A DNA stretch of 64,000 nt, from the NCBI RefSeq assembly GCF_019670125.1, contig NZ_AP023033.1:628501-692500 (forward strand). Reading direction: 5' to 3'. Of the stretch, positions 23,576 to 32,161 are shown piece after piece. The translations under genes and the position numbers were made by a program. Source of the stretch: Agarivorans aestuarii (lineage in GTDB: Bacteria > Pseudomonadota > Gammaproteobacteria > Enterobacterales > Celerinatantimonadaceae). The notes under the pieces were generated by a model. It was not told the origin of the DNA. It was given only the letters and a program-made list of their open reading frames with translations, and ran no database searches. Position 1 is the stretch's first letter, and the number at the start of each line of letters is the position of its first letter.

Positions 23576-24598
23576 TTAGCTCAAGCCAATATCTATTGGT
23601 GTTTTACTGCGTTTGCCTGCTTGCTCGCGGGCTAAGCGAGGAACTAAAAAGCCAGGTAAGCGTTGATACAAGTCTCGCATTATCGACACTGCGCTTTGCT
23701 CGTCAATATCGTAATGTGCTGCGCCTGCAACTTTATCGAGCAAGAACAGGTAGTAGGGCAAAATATTGGCCGAGAATAAGGCCTCACTTAACTTTGCCAA
23801 AGTGTTGGCATCATCGTTTATATCTTTTAGTAGCACACCTTGGTTAAGCAGGGTAATACCCACTTGGTGTAATTTGGCAAAGGCGCTGCTTAGCTCCTGG
23901 TTTATCTCGTTGGGGTGGTTGATATGGCTTACCACAATGGTTTGCAGGCGAGATTGAGCCAGCAGCTCGACCAATTCGTTTGTAATGCGGCTGGGGATCA
24001 CCACCGGTAAACGGGTGTGAATACGCAGACGCTTTAAGTGGGTAATTTTCTCTAGTTGTTCAACTAACCAAGCAAGCTGTTGGTCGTTTGCCATTAGTGG
24101 GTCGCCACCACTAAATATCACTTCATTAATCGCTTCATCTTTAGCTATGTAATCTAAGGCTTGCTGCCAACCTTGTTTATTCGGGCTGTTATCCTGATAG
24201 GGAAAGTGGCGACGGAAGCAATACCTACAGTTTACCGCGCAGCCGCCACGCACTATAAACAGTACTCGGCTTTGGTATTTATGTAGCAAACCTGGCACAG
24301 CGGCTTGGTGCTCTTCAAGGGGGTCTTGGCTAAAGCCTGCAACGTCAATAAATTCTGCTTGTTGGGGTAATACCTGTAGTAGCAACGGGTCTTTAGGGTT
24401 GCCACTTTGCATGCGTTTGGCAAAGCTTAAAGGTACGCGCATTGGGAATAATTTGCGGGCTGCAATGTCTAATTGATAGTTTTCTGGGTCCAATTGCAAA
24501 AATTGCAGCAGATCTTTGGGAGCTGTGATGGCGTTTGCCAGCTCTTTTTGCCAATTACCCTGCACAGCAGCGTCGTTTCGCGGTATTATTCGCAACAT
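23576..24598 (-). CDS. epmB: EF-P--(R)-beta-lysine system lysine 2,3-aminomutase EpmB
   Basis: About 340 residues, a radical SAM enzyme. It converts (S)-alpha-lysine to (R)-beta-lysine, which EpmA then attaches to EF-P. The iron-sulfur motif CAVNCRYCF has the CxxxCxxC spacing, after the family sequence SRVLFIVRGGC. VIFSGGDPLMAND and RIHTRLPVVIPSRI are also typical, as are the PLP-side motifs YYLFLLDKVAGAAHYDI. The start at 24598 (MLRIIPRN) fits E. coli EpmB; the longer frame to 24661 would overlap efp. It diverges from efp 34 bp away, the classic arrangement. Confidence 0.93.
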   Translation of the reverse strand: MLRIIPRNDAAVQGNWQKELANAITAPKDLLQFLQLDPENYQLDIAARKLFPMRVPLSFAKRMQSGNPKDPLLLQVLPQQAEFIDVAGFSQDPLEEHQAAVPGLLHKYQSRVLFIVRGGCAVNCRYCFRRHFPYQDNSPNKQGWQQALDYIAKDEAINEVIFSGGDPLMANDQQLAWLVEQLEKITHLKRLRIHTRLPVVIPSRITNELVELLAQSRLQTIVVSHINHPNEINQELSSAFAKLHQVGITLLNQGVLLKDINDDANTLAKLSEALFSANILPYYLFLLDKVAGAAHYDIDEQSAVSIMRDLYQRLPGFLVPRLAREQAGKRSKTPIDIGLS

Positions 24599-24632
24599 TG
24601 AAATTGATATTACCTTGTAAGTAGAGGACCAA

Positions 24633-25199
24633 ATGGCGTCATATAGTACCAGTGAATTCAAAGGCGGGCTAAAAATTATGCTCGACGGCGAGCCTTATGC
24701 AATTCTAGAGAATGAATTTGTAAAACCAGGTAAAGGCCAAGCGTTTAGCCGCGTTAAATTACGCCGTTTACTAACCGGTAAAACTTTAGAAAAAACCTTT
24801 AAGTCGGGCGAGTCTGTAGAGGCGGCCGACGTGATGGATTACGAATTAGCCTACTTGTATAACGATGGCGAATTCTACCATTTCATGAACAACGATACTT
24901 TTGAGCAAATTGCTGCAGATGAAAAAGCTGTCGGCGACACGGCTAAATGGTTAGTTGAACAAGACATATGTGTTATTACTACTTGGAATGAAAACCCAAT
25001 CTTAGTGACGCCTCCTAATTTTGTTGAGTTAGAAGTAACCGAAACTGACCCTGGTCTTAAAGGTGACACTGCCGGCACTGGTGGTAAACCTGCTACTTTA
25101 ACCACAGGTGCAGTAGTACGTGTGCCTTTGTTTATCCAAATTGGCGAAGTGGTAAAAGTTGATACTCGCAGCGCTGAATATGTAGGCCGTGTAAAGTAA
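24633..25199 (+). CDS. efp: translation elongation factor P
   Basis: 188 residues, the usual length, with the three beta-barrel domains. It relieves ribosome stalling at consecutive prolines by entering the E site. The modification site is Lys34 in KPGKGQAF, the residue that EpmA beta-lysylates; both EpmB (next door) and EpmA (at 29676) are encoded nearby. The C-terminal end ([27 protein letters not shown]) is complete. It diverges from epmB, and the promoter must lie between 24598 and 24633 or inside epmB. An EpmC hydroxylase is not in the window. Confidence 0.96.
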   Translation: MASYSTSEFKGGLKIMLDGEPYAILENEFVKPGKGQAFSRVKLRRLLTGKTLEKTFKSGESVEAADVMDYELAYLYNDGEFYHFMNNDTFEQIAADEKAVGDTAKWLVEQDICVITTWNENPILVTPPNFVELEVTETDPGLKGDTAGTGGKPATLTTGAVVRVPLFIQIGEVVKVDTRSAEYVGRVK

Positions 25200-25218
25200 T
25201 CACTACTTCACAAAATTT

Positions 25219-25243
25219 AAGGGAGCTTAGGCTCCCTTTTTTT
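25219..25243 (+). terminator. Rho-independent terminator of efp
   Basis: AAGGGAGC/GCTCCCTT with a 4-nt loop and a run of seven T, 20 bp after the stop. Confidence 0.88.
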
Positions 25244-25336
25244 ATTTGGTTTTTTGTTTAAGATCTAGTTTGATCAACTGACTTTTTAGATGAAAAATAT
25301 GTTTGCTAGTTGAATAAAATTTCCTCGTTAATCGCT

Positions 25337-25350
25337 TTGATTTAAGTCAA
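25337..25350. promoter_or_regulatory. FNR-like site upstream of a small gene
   Basis: TTGATTTAAGTCAA matches the FNR/ANR consensus TTGAT-N4-ATCAA at 9 of 10 informative positions. The centre is about 84 bp before the start codon at 25427, which suits a class II promoter with an untranslated leader of about 40 nt. Confidence 0.6.
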
Positions 25351-25426
25351 TTTTAAACTTTGCGCAAACGCTATTTGTCTGCAATGCTTAAGCAATGACT
25401 CACTTAATGACAAAAAGGTTATCAGT

Positions 25427-25645
25427 ATGGATGCGGTGATAGAAGCACCAGTAGGACACGTAAGTAAGCGTTACTCCCACAAGCTGAGCTTTGCTAAAGG
25501 TGGAGGTGATTACCCAACGGGCGTGTTTGAGCAATTGGCTTGTAAAGAAGCCGAGTTGGATATGCTTAAACAACGAGAAATGCAGTTAGAATCTGAAATT
25601 CGTTTACTTAAACGTAACTGCCAGCGAGATTTGAAAACAGGCTGA
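25427..25645 (+). CDS. small protein of unknown function
   Basis: 72 residues. I do not recognise it. The first 35 residues are mixed with a Gly-rich SFAKGGGDYPTG stretch, and the last 35 form a short charged helix (EQLACKEAELDMLKQREMQLESEIRLLKR) with a coiled-coil pattern. It has two cysteines (near 39 and 66). AAAAGG 8 nt before the ATG supports translation, and the FNR-like site at 25337 suggests expression under low oxygen. It stands alone on its strand, between efp and frdD. A DNA- or protein-binding regulator is possible but not shown. Confidence 0.6.
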   Translation: MDAVIEAPVGHVSKRYSHKLSFAKGGGDYPTGVFEQLACKEAELDMLKQREMQLESEIRLLKRNCQRDLKTG

Positions 25646-26156
25646 TTTTTTTCGCCTGCTATTTCCTACCTAACCTAGTAAAAGTATTGCCTATGGCGCT
25701 ACTAGCACGATATGTGTGTGAGCCTTTTACTAGGTATAGTCGATATCTAAAATCACCACTTCTTTCATAGCTCTGTAGTTCGCTCGCCCAAAAGCTTTCC
25801 TGCTTGGCTAATGCTGTGCAGGCGCTACTGTTTGCATTGATGGTTTTAATTTGTTGGTGATGCTCTGCTCACTAACGGCTCTCTTCGATTTTGTTGGTAT
25901 AAATTGTCGCTAGGTGAGCTAGGATTTGCAGCTCTGCTGTGGCGAACACCTGGCTCCTGTTTCTTTACCTGAGTAACTATTGGCTGTGTACCTTTGTTTC
26001 GCGTCTTAGTCACCCTGTTTTTTAGCAATGCTACGCGCTTATTGGGTAGGCATTTTTGCGGGTGACTGGGTTATGCTTTGTCGAAGCCTATTGTGGGCAG
26101 GTGTTCTAACGCTAGCGGGGAATACACTGGAGAGGGTTATTTGTCGAATAACAGAG
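25646..26156. other. gene-free stretch with a long stem
   Basis: About 510 bp without a supported gene. The notable feature is a perfect 12-bp inverted repeat ACCTAGTAAAAG / CTTTTACTAGGT at 25673-25684 and 25724-25735 with a 39-nt loop. The other open frames here look like chance. Confidence 0.4.
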
Positions 26157-26180
26157 CGTGGGCTAAGCGCTTAGCCCACG
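26157..26180. terminator. perfect palindrome after frdD
   Basis: CGTGGGCTAAGC|GCTTAGCCCACG, 12-bp perfect arms. TTTATT follows on the plus strand and CTCTGTTATT on the minus strand, so it could end transcription from either side. Confidence 0.6.
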
Positions 26181-26193
26181 TTTATTAAACTAC

Positions 26194-26547
26194 TTACACA
26201 AGGCCTAGTAATAGCAAGGTTGCGCAAGCAATAGAGCCTGCAAATGCTACGCCGTAGAACAATGCTTTTACTAAGTTGCCAGCGTGAATGCCGAAGTCAT
26301 GCAGGGTGTGATAGAGGCGATGCATACATAACCAAAGTGGTAAGCTAATCACTATCCAAATTACTGCTGCGCCTAACCAGTGTTGGGAGAAGGCTAGGAG
26401 TCGCTCATAAGAGAATTGTTCGCCCGGAATAATTCCCATAGGCACCAGTAAGCCGGTAATTAAAATAGCAATAGGTGTGAAGAGCGCAGCAACCATACCG
26501 CCAGCGCCAAACATTCCCCAAAATACAGGTTCATTAGAACGTTTCAT
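26194..26547 (-). CDS. frdD: fumarate reductase membrane subunit D
   Basis: 117 residues with three membrane helices, matching FrdD (119 in E. coli). The N-terminal KRSNEPVFWGMFGAGGMVAAL and the LPLWLCMHRLYHTLHD motif are typical. With FrdC it anchors FrdAB and holds the menaquinone site. It is the last gene of frdABCD; frdC ends 9 bp upstream. The palindrome at 26157 probably ends the operon. Confidence 0.94.
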   Translation of the reverse strand: MKRSNEPVFWGMFGAGGMVAALFTPIAILITGLLVPMGIIPGEQFSYERLLAFSQHWLGAAVIWIVISLPLWLCMHRLYHTLHDFGIHAGNLVKALFYGVAFAGSIACATLLLLGLV

Positions 26548-26556
26548 TGGTGTCTC

Positions 26557-26946
26557 CTAAATCAAAACCAAGATTAAGCCAGCTAAGCTTATTACTGCCA
26601 AAGCGCCGTACATTCCACTTACTATCCAGCTGTCGGGTACGCGCTTTTGGCCTAGCCAAATGTTGGCGGCTTTGGGGGCTAAGCTAAACCAGGTAATGCT
26701 GTGGTATAGCGTCCACGCAAGGCTGAGTAGGTGAAATACAATCCAGCCGGGTTGGCTCATGGCTTCCACCCAGCCATTAAAGGCTTCGGCGCCTTGGCTT
26801 AAGCGAAATAAGCCAAATAGCAATACAAAGCTGTAGATGGCAATCACTAGGCTTGAGCCTTCACGGATGATGTACTTGGTATGAAACGTGTTTTTTAGCC
26901 ACCACGTTGCACCCATTTTTCTTTCATAAGGTTTACGTTTGCTCAT
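26557..26946 (-). CDS. frdC: fumarate reductase membrane subunit C
   Basis: 129 residues with three membrane helices. The start SKRKPYERKMGATWWLKN is the family signature, as is the Glu of REGSSLVIAIYSFVLLFGLFRL used near the quinone. It anchors the catalytic subunits in the inner membrane. The gene starts 2 bp after frdB, so translation is likely coupled. Confidence 0.94.
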   Translation of the reverse strand: MSKRKPYERKMGATWWLKNTFHTKYIIREGSSLVIAIYSFVLLFGLFRLSQGAEAFNGWVEAMSQPGWIVFHLLSLAWTLYHSITWFSLAPKAANIWLGQKRVPDSWIVSGMYGALAVISLAGLILVLI

Positions 26947-26948
26947 GC

Positions 26949-27683
26949 TTACTCTCCTGGCTTGAACATGGCTATTACATAGTCTTTGGCGCTATCTACT
27001 TTACCAAGTTGAATCGCTGCTGCTGGGTCTACATCTTTCGGACATACCTTCGAGCAGTAACCAACAAAGGTACAGCCCCAAGCGCCTTCTTCAGCGTTTA
27101 CTATCTTCATGCGCTCTGCTTTGCCTGCGTCACGGCTATCTTGGTTATAGCGATGAAGCAGCGCTAATGCGGCAGGTCCAGTAAAGGATTTATCTAAGCC
27201 ATATTGCGGACATGCGGCATAACAAAGGCCGCAATTAATACACATAGAAAACTGCTTGTATTGGGCCATTTGCTTAGGTGACTGAGTGTGGCAACCATCT
27301 TCTAAAGCACGCGGGTTGTCATTGATGATGTAGGGCTTAATAGCTTCCAACTTCTCAATAAAGTCGCTCATGTCTACCACTAAATCGCGCTCGATGGGGA
27401 AGTTCGCTAAGGCTTCGACTTTCATTCCGTTTTTATAATCACGAAGGAAGGTTTTGCAGCCAAGTTTTGGAACGCCATTTACCATCATGCCGCAGCTGCC
27501 ACAAATGGCCATGCGACAGGACCAGCGATAGCTAAGAGTGGGGTCGAGTTCGTCTTTAATGTAAGCCAAGGCTTCTAGCAGTGACATCTCGTTGGTGAAG
27601 GGCACATCATAACTTTGCCATACCGGTTCGTTATCGCTTTCTGGGCGGTAGCGCAGAATATCGATTTTAATTGAGTCTGTCAT
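26949..27683 (-). CDS. frdB: fumarate reductase iron-sulfur subunit
   Basis: 244 residues, as in E. coli. The N-terminal [2Fe-2S] site has Cys in [15 protein letters not shown] and CKTF. The C-terminal part holds the [4Fe-4S] and [3Fe-4S] sites in [31 protein letters not shown]. It passes electrons from menaquinol to FrdA in anaerobic fumarate respiration. The gene lies 1 bp after frdA. Confidence 0.96.
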   Translation of the reverse strand: MTDSIKIDILRYRPESDNEPVWQSYDVPFTNEMSLLEALAYIKDELDPTLSYRWSCRMAICGSCGMMVNGVPKLGCKTFLRDYKNGMKVEALANFPIERDLVVDMSDFIEKLEAIKPYIINDNPRALEDGCHTQSPKQMAQYKQFSMCINCGLCYAACPQYGLDKSFTGPAALALLHRYNQDSRDAGKAERMKIVNAEEGAWGCTFVGYCSKVCPKDVDPAAAIQLGKVDSAKDYVIAMFKPGE

Positions 27684-27684
27684 G

Positions 27685-29490
27685 TTAGTTTGCCTCCGCT
27701 TGTTTCTTGGCTGCTTCTTGGGCGTCGGCTGCTGCGCCGTAGACTCGTTCGGCGGGTTGTGACTTAGTAATATTCACATCGCTATAGCTAATTTCTGGCG
27801 CGCTATCCGGGCGGTAGTTAGCCAAGGTATGTTTAAGGAAGTTCACGTCATCACGCTTTTCGAAGCCGTCAATACGTTGGTGAGAGCCACGGCTCTCTTT
27901 ACGGTTGATGGCCGAAACTGCCATAGCTTCGGCTACGTCGAGCAGATAACCCAGCTCAACCGCGTATAACCATTCAGTATTAAATACTTCGCTGTCATCC
28001 ACCAACTTGATGTTTTTATAACGCTGTTTTAACTCGGCAATTTTGTCGATGGTTTGCTGCATGGTTTCTGCGGTGCGGTAAATACCCACGCCCGCTTCCA
28101 TGGTGCGACCTAGCTCATTGCGTATATCTGAGGTTTTCTCATCGCCTTGGTTGGTTTTTAGCGCTTGGTAACTCGCTAAGGTTTGCTCTGCTTGGGCGAG
28201 TAAACTGGCGCTGTCGCTATGTTCGCTAACAATGGCATTACGTGCAGCCGATTCGCCAGCCACTTGGCCAAACACGGTAATTTCGGTTAGTGAGTTTGAG
28301 CCTAAGCGGTTAGCGCCGTGTAAACCTACTGACGAACATTCGCCAACAGCATACAAGCCCTTCATTGAGGTGGCGCAACGTCCGTCGGTTTCAATACCGC
28401 CCATGGTGTAGTGAACGGTTGGGCGCACTGGGATTGGCTCTTTCACTGGGTCTACACCCATGTAGGCTTTGGCCAGTTCGCAAATAAACGGCAAACGCTC
28501 TAGTAAGTAGTCTTCGCCTAAGTGGGTTAGATCTAGGTTTACGTAGTCGCCGTTAGGTCCTTCAATGGTGCGGCCTAATTGTGCCTCTTGCCAAAAACAC
28601 TGGCTTAAGCGGTCACGTGGGCCTAGTTCCATATATTTGTTTTCGGGTTTGCCTACCGGTGTTTCTGGCCCTAGTCCGTAATCTTGTAGGTAGCGGTAGC
28701 CGTCTTTATTAGTAAGAATGCCGCCTTCACCACGACAACCTTCGGTCATCAAGATGCCTGAGCCAGGTAAGCCAGTTGGGTGATATTGGACAAACTCCAT
28801 ATCTCGCAGGGGCACACCATGGCGATAAGCCAGTGCCATGCCGTCACCGGTCACAATGCCGCCGTTAGTATTAAAGCGATAGACACGGCCTGCGCCGCCA
28901 GTGGCAATAATTACCGATTTAGCTTGGATAAGCTTAGCTACGCCTTCGGCAATGTCTAGGGCGATTAGGCCTTTTACTTCACCATCTTCAACCACGAGGT
29001 CGAGCACAAAGTGTTCGTCGTAGCGTTTAATGCTGGGGTGTTTGATAGAGGTTTGAAACAGGGTATGAAGAATGTGGAAGCCACTTTTATCAGCGGCAAA
29101 CCAAGTACGCTCAATTTTCATGCCGCCAAAACGGCGCACATTTACGCTACCATCTGGGCGACGAGACCAGGGGCAACCCCAATGCTCTAGCTGGGTAAGC
29201 TCTTTAGGCGCGCGTTCAACAAAAAAATCTACAACGTCTTGCTCACACAACCAATCGCCACCCGAAACGGTGTCGTTAAAGTGGTTTTCAAAGCTGTCGT
29301 GGTCTTGGGCTACGCCAGCAGCACCACCTTCGGCGGCAACCGTGTGGCTGCGCATTGGGTATACTTTTGAAATTAGTGCCACTTCTAACTCTGGGTGCTG
29401 TTCTGCAACTTCAATAGCAGCACGCAAACCTGCGCCCCCAGCGCCAACAATGGCAACATCAGTTTTGATTACTTCCACGCTTTTCTCCAT
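27685..29490 (-). CDS. frdA: fumarate reductase flavoprotein subunit
   Basis: 601 residues from the ATG at 29490, the length of E. coli FrdA; the frame stays open to 29550 but that part precedes the family N-terminus. It has the FAD motif [14 protein letters not shown], the covalent-flavin His in [12 protein letters not shown], and the catalytic loop around YRPDSAPEI with conserved His and Arg in the capping domain. It reduces fumarate to succinate as the terminal step of anaerobic respiration. An FNR-like palindrome (29537-29550) lies about 50 bp upstream, which fits oxygen control. It heads the frdABCD operon. Confidence 0.96.
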   Translation of the reverse strand: MEKSVEVIKTDVAIVGAGGAGLRAAIEVAEQHPELEVALISKVYPMRSHTVAAEGGAAGVAQDHDSFENHFNDTVSGGDWLCEQDVVDFFVERAPKELTQLEHWGCPWSRRPDGSVNVRRFGGMKIERTWFAADKSGFHILHTLFQTSIKHPSIKRYDEHFVLDLVVEDGEVKGLIALDIAEGVAKLIQAKSVIIATGGAGRVYRFNTNGGIVTGDGMALAYRHGVPLRDMEFVQYHPTGLPGSGILMTEGCRGEGGILTNKDGYRYLQDYGLGPETPVGKPENKYMELGPRDRLSQCFWQEAQLGRTIEGPNGDYVNLDLTHLGEDYLLERLPFICELAKAYMGVDPVKEPIPVRPTVHYTMGGIETDGRCATSMKGLYAVGECSSVGLHGANRLGSNSLTEITVFGQVAGESAARNAIVSEHSDSASLLAQAEQTLASYQALKTNQGDEKTSDIRNELGRTMEAGVGIYRTAETMQQTIDKIAELKQRYKNIKLVDDSEVFNTEWLYAVELGYLLDVAEAMAVSAINRKESRGSHQRIDGFEKRDDVNFLKHTLANYRPDSAPEISYSDVNITKSQPAERVYGAAADAQEAAKKQAEAN

Positions 29491-29536
29491 ACGAAATAAG
29501 CCTACAATGATTGTGCGGGTATTAGCTTTTTGGTGT

Positions 29537-29550
29537 TTGACTAAAATCAA
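29537..29550. promoter_or_regulatory. FNR-like site upstream of frdA
   Basis: TTGACTAAAATCAA matches TTGAT-N4-ATCAA at 9 of 10 informative positions, 47 bp before the frdA start on the minus strand. frdA is a classic FNR target in related bacteria. The close distance to the start leaves room only for a short leader. Confidence 0.62.
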
Positions 29551-29675
29551 ATATTGACGCTACTTTGCGCAAGCGGCTGAGATAATTTGTCTTTTGAGAT
29601 ATAACTCCCGCTTTTGTTAGCAAAGTGGTATAAAACCTCGCGAAACTCTCTAACTCAATGCAGGAAAAAATTTGC

Positions 29676-30650
29676 ATGTCTGAAACACTTTGGCAACCCT
29701 CGGCAAGTATTCAATCTCTTCAGCAGCGGGCGAAAATCATTAATAAAATCAGATGTTTTTTTGCCAAGCGTGAAGTGATGGAAGTTGATACTCCCTGTTT
29801 GAGCCAAGCCTGCGTGAGCGATGTGCACTTGCATAGCTTTAGTACAACTTTGTCTGGGCCGGCAGCACCCAAAACCATGCCTTTGTATTTACAAACCTCG
29901 CCCGAGTTTCATATGAAGCGATTACTGGCTGCAGGAAGTGGCTGTATTTACCAGTTGGCTAAAGCTTTTCGTAATGAAGAAGCGGGGCGTTTTCATAATC
30001 CTGAGTTCACAATGCTGGAGTGGTACCGTATTGGTTTAGACCATTTTGCCTTAATGGATGAAATGGATGAGTTAATCACCGAGGTCTTGGCTTGTGATAA
30101 GGCAGAGCGCATAAGCTATGTTGAAGCCTTTGAGCGACACCTTGGCATCAATCCCATCAATGCTAGCCAAGCTCAGTTTGTTGCTGTAGCTAAACGTCTA
30201 TCGGTTGAAGATTTAGTGGCGAATGAGCCTGATCGAGACACCATTTTGCAGTTGTTATTTAGCTTGGGCGTTGAGCCTAAAATTGGCCAGCAGCGCCCTT
30301 GTTTTGTTTATCACTTTCCAGCATCACAAGCCGCGCTAGCTAAAATTTCAGCAAAAGATCCACAAGTCGCAGAACGCTTTGAGCTGTATTTTAAAGGTGT
30401 AGAGTTAGCCAACGGCTTCCATGAGCTCACCGATGCCAAAGAACAGGCTGAGCGTTTTGCTAAAGACCAACAACAGCGTGAGAATATGGGCTTGCCAGCG
30501 GTTCAAGTTGATAAACATTTTCTAGCTGCACTTGGTGCGGGCTTGCCCGCTTGTGCGGGAGTTGCTCTAGGTATTGACCGCTTGTTGATGCTGGCCCTAG
30601 ACGCGGCCAATATTCAAGCGGTGCAAAGTTTTAGTGTTGACCGCGCTTAA
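29676..30650 (+). CDS. epmA: EF-P beta-lysylation protein EpmA
   Basis: About 324 residues, a truncated class II lysyl-tRNA synthetase paralogue without the anticodon domain. It ligates (R)-beta-lysine to Lys34 of EF-P. The class II motif 2 ([21 protein letters not shown]) and motif 3 ([10 protein letters not shown]) are clear. The start at 29676 ([13 protein letters not shown]) matches E. coli EpmA, with AGGA 10 nt upstream; the track-long frame starting at 29658 adds six residues. It diverges from frdA, as in related genomes. Confidence 0.95.
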   Translation: MSETLWQPSASIQSLQQRAKIINKIRCFFAKREVMEVDTPCLSQACVSDVHLHSFSTTLSGPAAPKTMPLYLQTSPEFHMKRLLAAGSGCIYQLAKAFRNEEAGRFHNPEFTMLEWYRIGLDHFALMDEMDELITEVLACDKAERISYVEAFERHLGINPINASQAQFVAVAKRLSVEDLVANEPDRDTILQLLFSLGVEPKIGQQRPCFVYHFPASQAALAKISAKDPQVAERFELYFKGVELANGFHELTDAKEQAERFAKDQQQRENMGLPAVQVDKHFLAALGAGLPACAGVALGIDRLLMLALDAANIQAVQSFSVDRA

Positions 30651-30659
30651 GGTTGTCAG

Positions 30660-30677
30660 CGGGAGCTCTCGCTCCCG
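30660..30677. terminator. hairpin between epmA and the anion symporter gene
   Basis: CGGGAGC-TCTC-GCTCCCG (7-bp stem, 4-nt loop) between two convergent genes. There is no T-run on either side, so it may be a stability hairpin or a weak terminator. Confidence 0.45.
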
Positions 30678-30688
30678 TACTTAGTTAC

Positions 30689-32092
30689 CTATAAAAATAC
30701 CATCATTGCCAAGTAAAGCAGGGTTAAACCGGTGCAGCCAATAACGCCACCTACCTTAATCAGGTCTTTGGTCTCGATAAAGCCAGTAGAGTAGGCCAAG
30801 GCGTTAGGCGGGGTGCTTACCGGTAGCATCATGCCTAAGGAAGCAGATAGCGCCACAATGATCAGTAGTGTAGTAATGCCGCCGTCACCATCTAAGCCGT
30901 TTAAGCTGGTGGCTACCGCAGCGGCAATCGGCATAATTAAGTTGGCGGTGGCAGTGTTCGACATAAAGTTCGCCATTACCACACAAACAATCGATAGCGC
31001 TACAATCACCGCTAAGGTTGGCAGACTGGCAAAGTCGATAGAGGTGGCGATTTTGGCGGCTAAGCCGCTTTTCTCCAGTGCCATGCCCATGGCGATACCA
31101 CCGGCCACTAGCCAGAGTACGTCCCAGTTAAATAGCTTGAGATCGTCTTTGCCAATGACCCCGGTGAGGGTGAACACTGCTAAAGGAATTATCGCCACTA
31201 CGTAACTGTTCATGCCATGCCAGGCGGTGCTTAACCACAATAAAATGGTGAGCGCGAAGGTGGCATATACAATGTAAGCCCGGGTACTTTTTTGAAAGCG
31301 GCCTTTTAGATTGAGTTCTAATACACCGGTTTCCGAGGGGTAGAGCTTGCACAACAAAAACCAGCCAATCGCTAATTGAATAATCACAAAGGGAATGCCA
31401 AAAGCCATCCAAGAAGCGAAGGTAATTTGTCCTTCGGGAATATATTGCAGGGCGATTGCGTTTGGTGGGGTACCAATAGGAGTACCAATACCACCAGTAT
31501 TAGCCGCCACGGGAATTGCCAAAATCAGACCTTTCATACCAAGGTCGTTACGTGGCGCGGCGGCAATTAAGGGGCCTACAATCGCCAGCATCATTACGGT
31601 GGTAGCAGTGTTGCTCATAAACATACTGAAAATTGCGGTAATTAGCATGATGCCAAGCATTATCATTGGGATGCGCTTACCAAAAGGCTTTAGCAGTACT
31701 CGGGCTAAGTTGTTGTCTAGCTCAAACTTAGACGCGCCAATGGCTAGGGCGAAACCGCCCATAAACAGGATGATGATTGGCGATGAAAAAGCATTAAAGA
31801 TACTGGTATAAGGAAGCAAGTCGCCCATTGGCGCAGGCCCGGTATCGGCCACTATGGCACTAATCCCTTGGTTAGAAATGAGCACCAGTTCTAGGGTGAT
31901 GATTAATAGTGAAGTGGCAAACACTGGCACTGGTTCAAAAATCCACAGCAGCGCCGCTAATACAAAGATAGCAATGATACGGTGTTGAACTACGGTTAAT
32001 TCCGGTAGTGGAATTGCACTGGTGGGAAGCGCCAGTATTAACAGGGGAACAATAAAACAAACCAGCAGTTTGAAATGTTTTTGCACGGCCAT
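30689..32092 (-). CDS. SLC13/DASS family sodium:anion symporter
   Basis: 467 residues with about eleven membrane helices. It has the two divalent-anion:Na+ family SNT motifs (SNTATTVMML and SNTATANLI), each followed by a hinge (GIGTPIGTPPNAIA; STPPNALAYSTG). It imports dicarboxylates, tricarboxylates, phosphate or sulfate with Na+. The substrate is not fixed by sequence; C4-dicarboxylates would fit the nearby fumarate reductase (inference). It is not cotranscribed with the mechanosensitive channel gene, as about 69 bp separates them, though they share the strand. Confidence 0.88.
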   Translation of the reverse strand: MAVQKHFKLLVCFIVPLLILALPTSAIPLPELTVVQHRIIAIFVLAALLWIFEPVPVFATSLLIITLELVLISNQGISAIVADTGPAPMGDLLPYTSIFNAFSSPIIILFMGGFALAIGASKFELDNNLARVLLKPFGKRIPMIMLGIMLITAIFSMFMSNTATTVMMLAIVGPLIAAAPRNDLGMKGLILAIPVAANTGGIGTPIGTPPNAIALQYIPEGQITFASWMAFGIPFVIIQLAIGWFLLCKLYPSETGVLELNLKGRFQKSTRAYIVYATFALTILLWLSTAWHGMNSYVVAIIPLAVFTLTGVIGKDDLKLFNWDVLWLVAGGIAMGMALEKSGLAAKIATSIDFASLPTLAVIVALSIVCVVMANFMSNTATANLIMPIAAAVATSLNGLDGDGGITTLLIIVALSASLGMMLPVSTPPNALAYSTGFIETKDLIKVGGVIGCTGLTLLYLAMMVFL

Positions 32093-32161
32093 GATCGAGG
32101 GTCTCTGGGCTAATTAATTGAAATAGTAGTTTTTTGTAGCCCTAAGATAGCAAAATCATGC

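Noticed and set aside
25846-26028. 60-codon minus-strand open frame in the gap before frdD
   Set aside because: No ribosome site, low-complexity basic and polar composition; chance frame.
29072-29557. 161-codon plus-strand open frame
   Set aside because: Shadow of frdA, whose family motifs are certain on the other strand.
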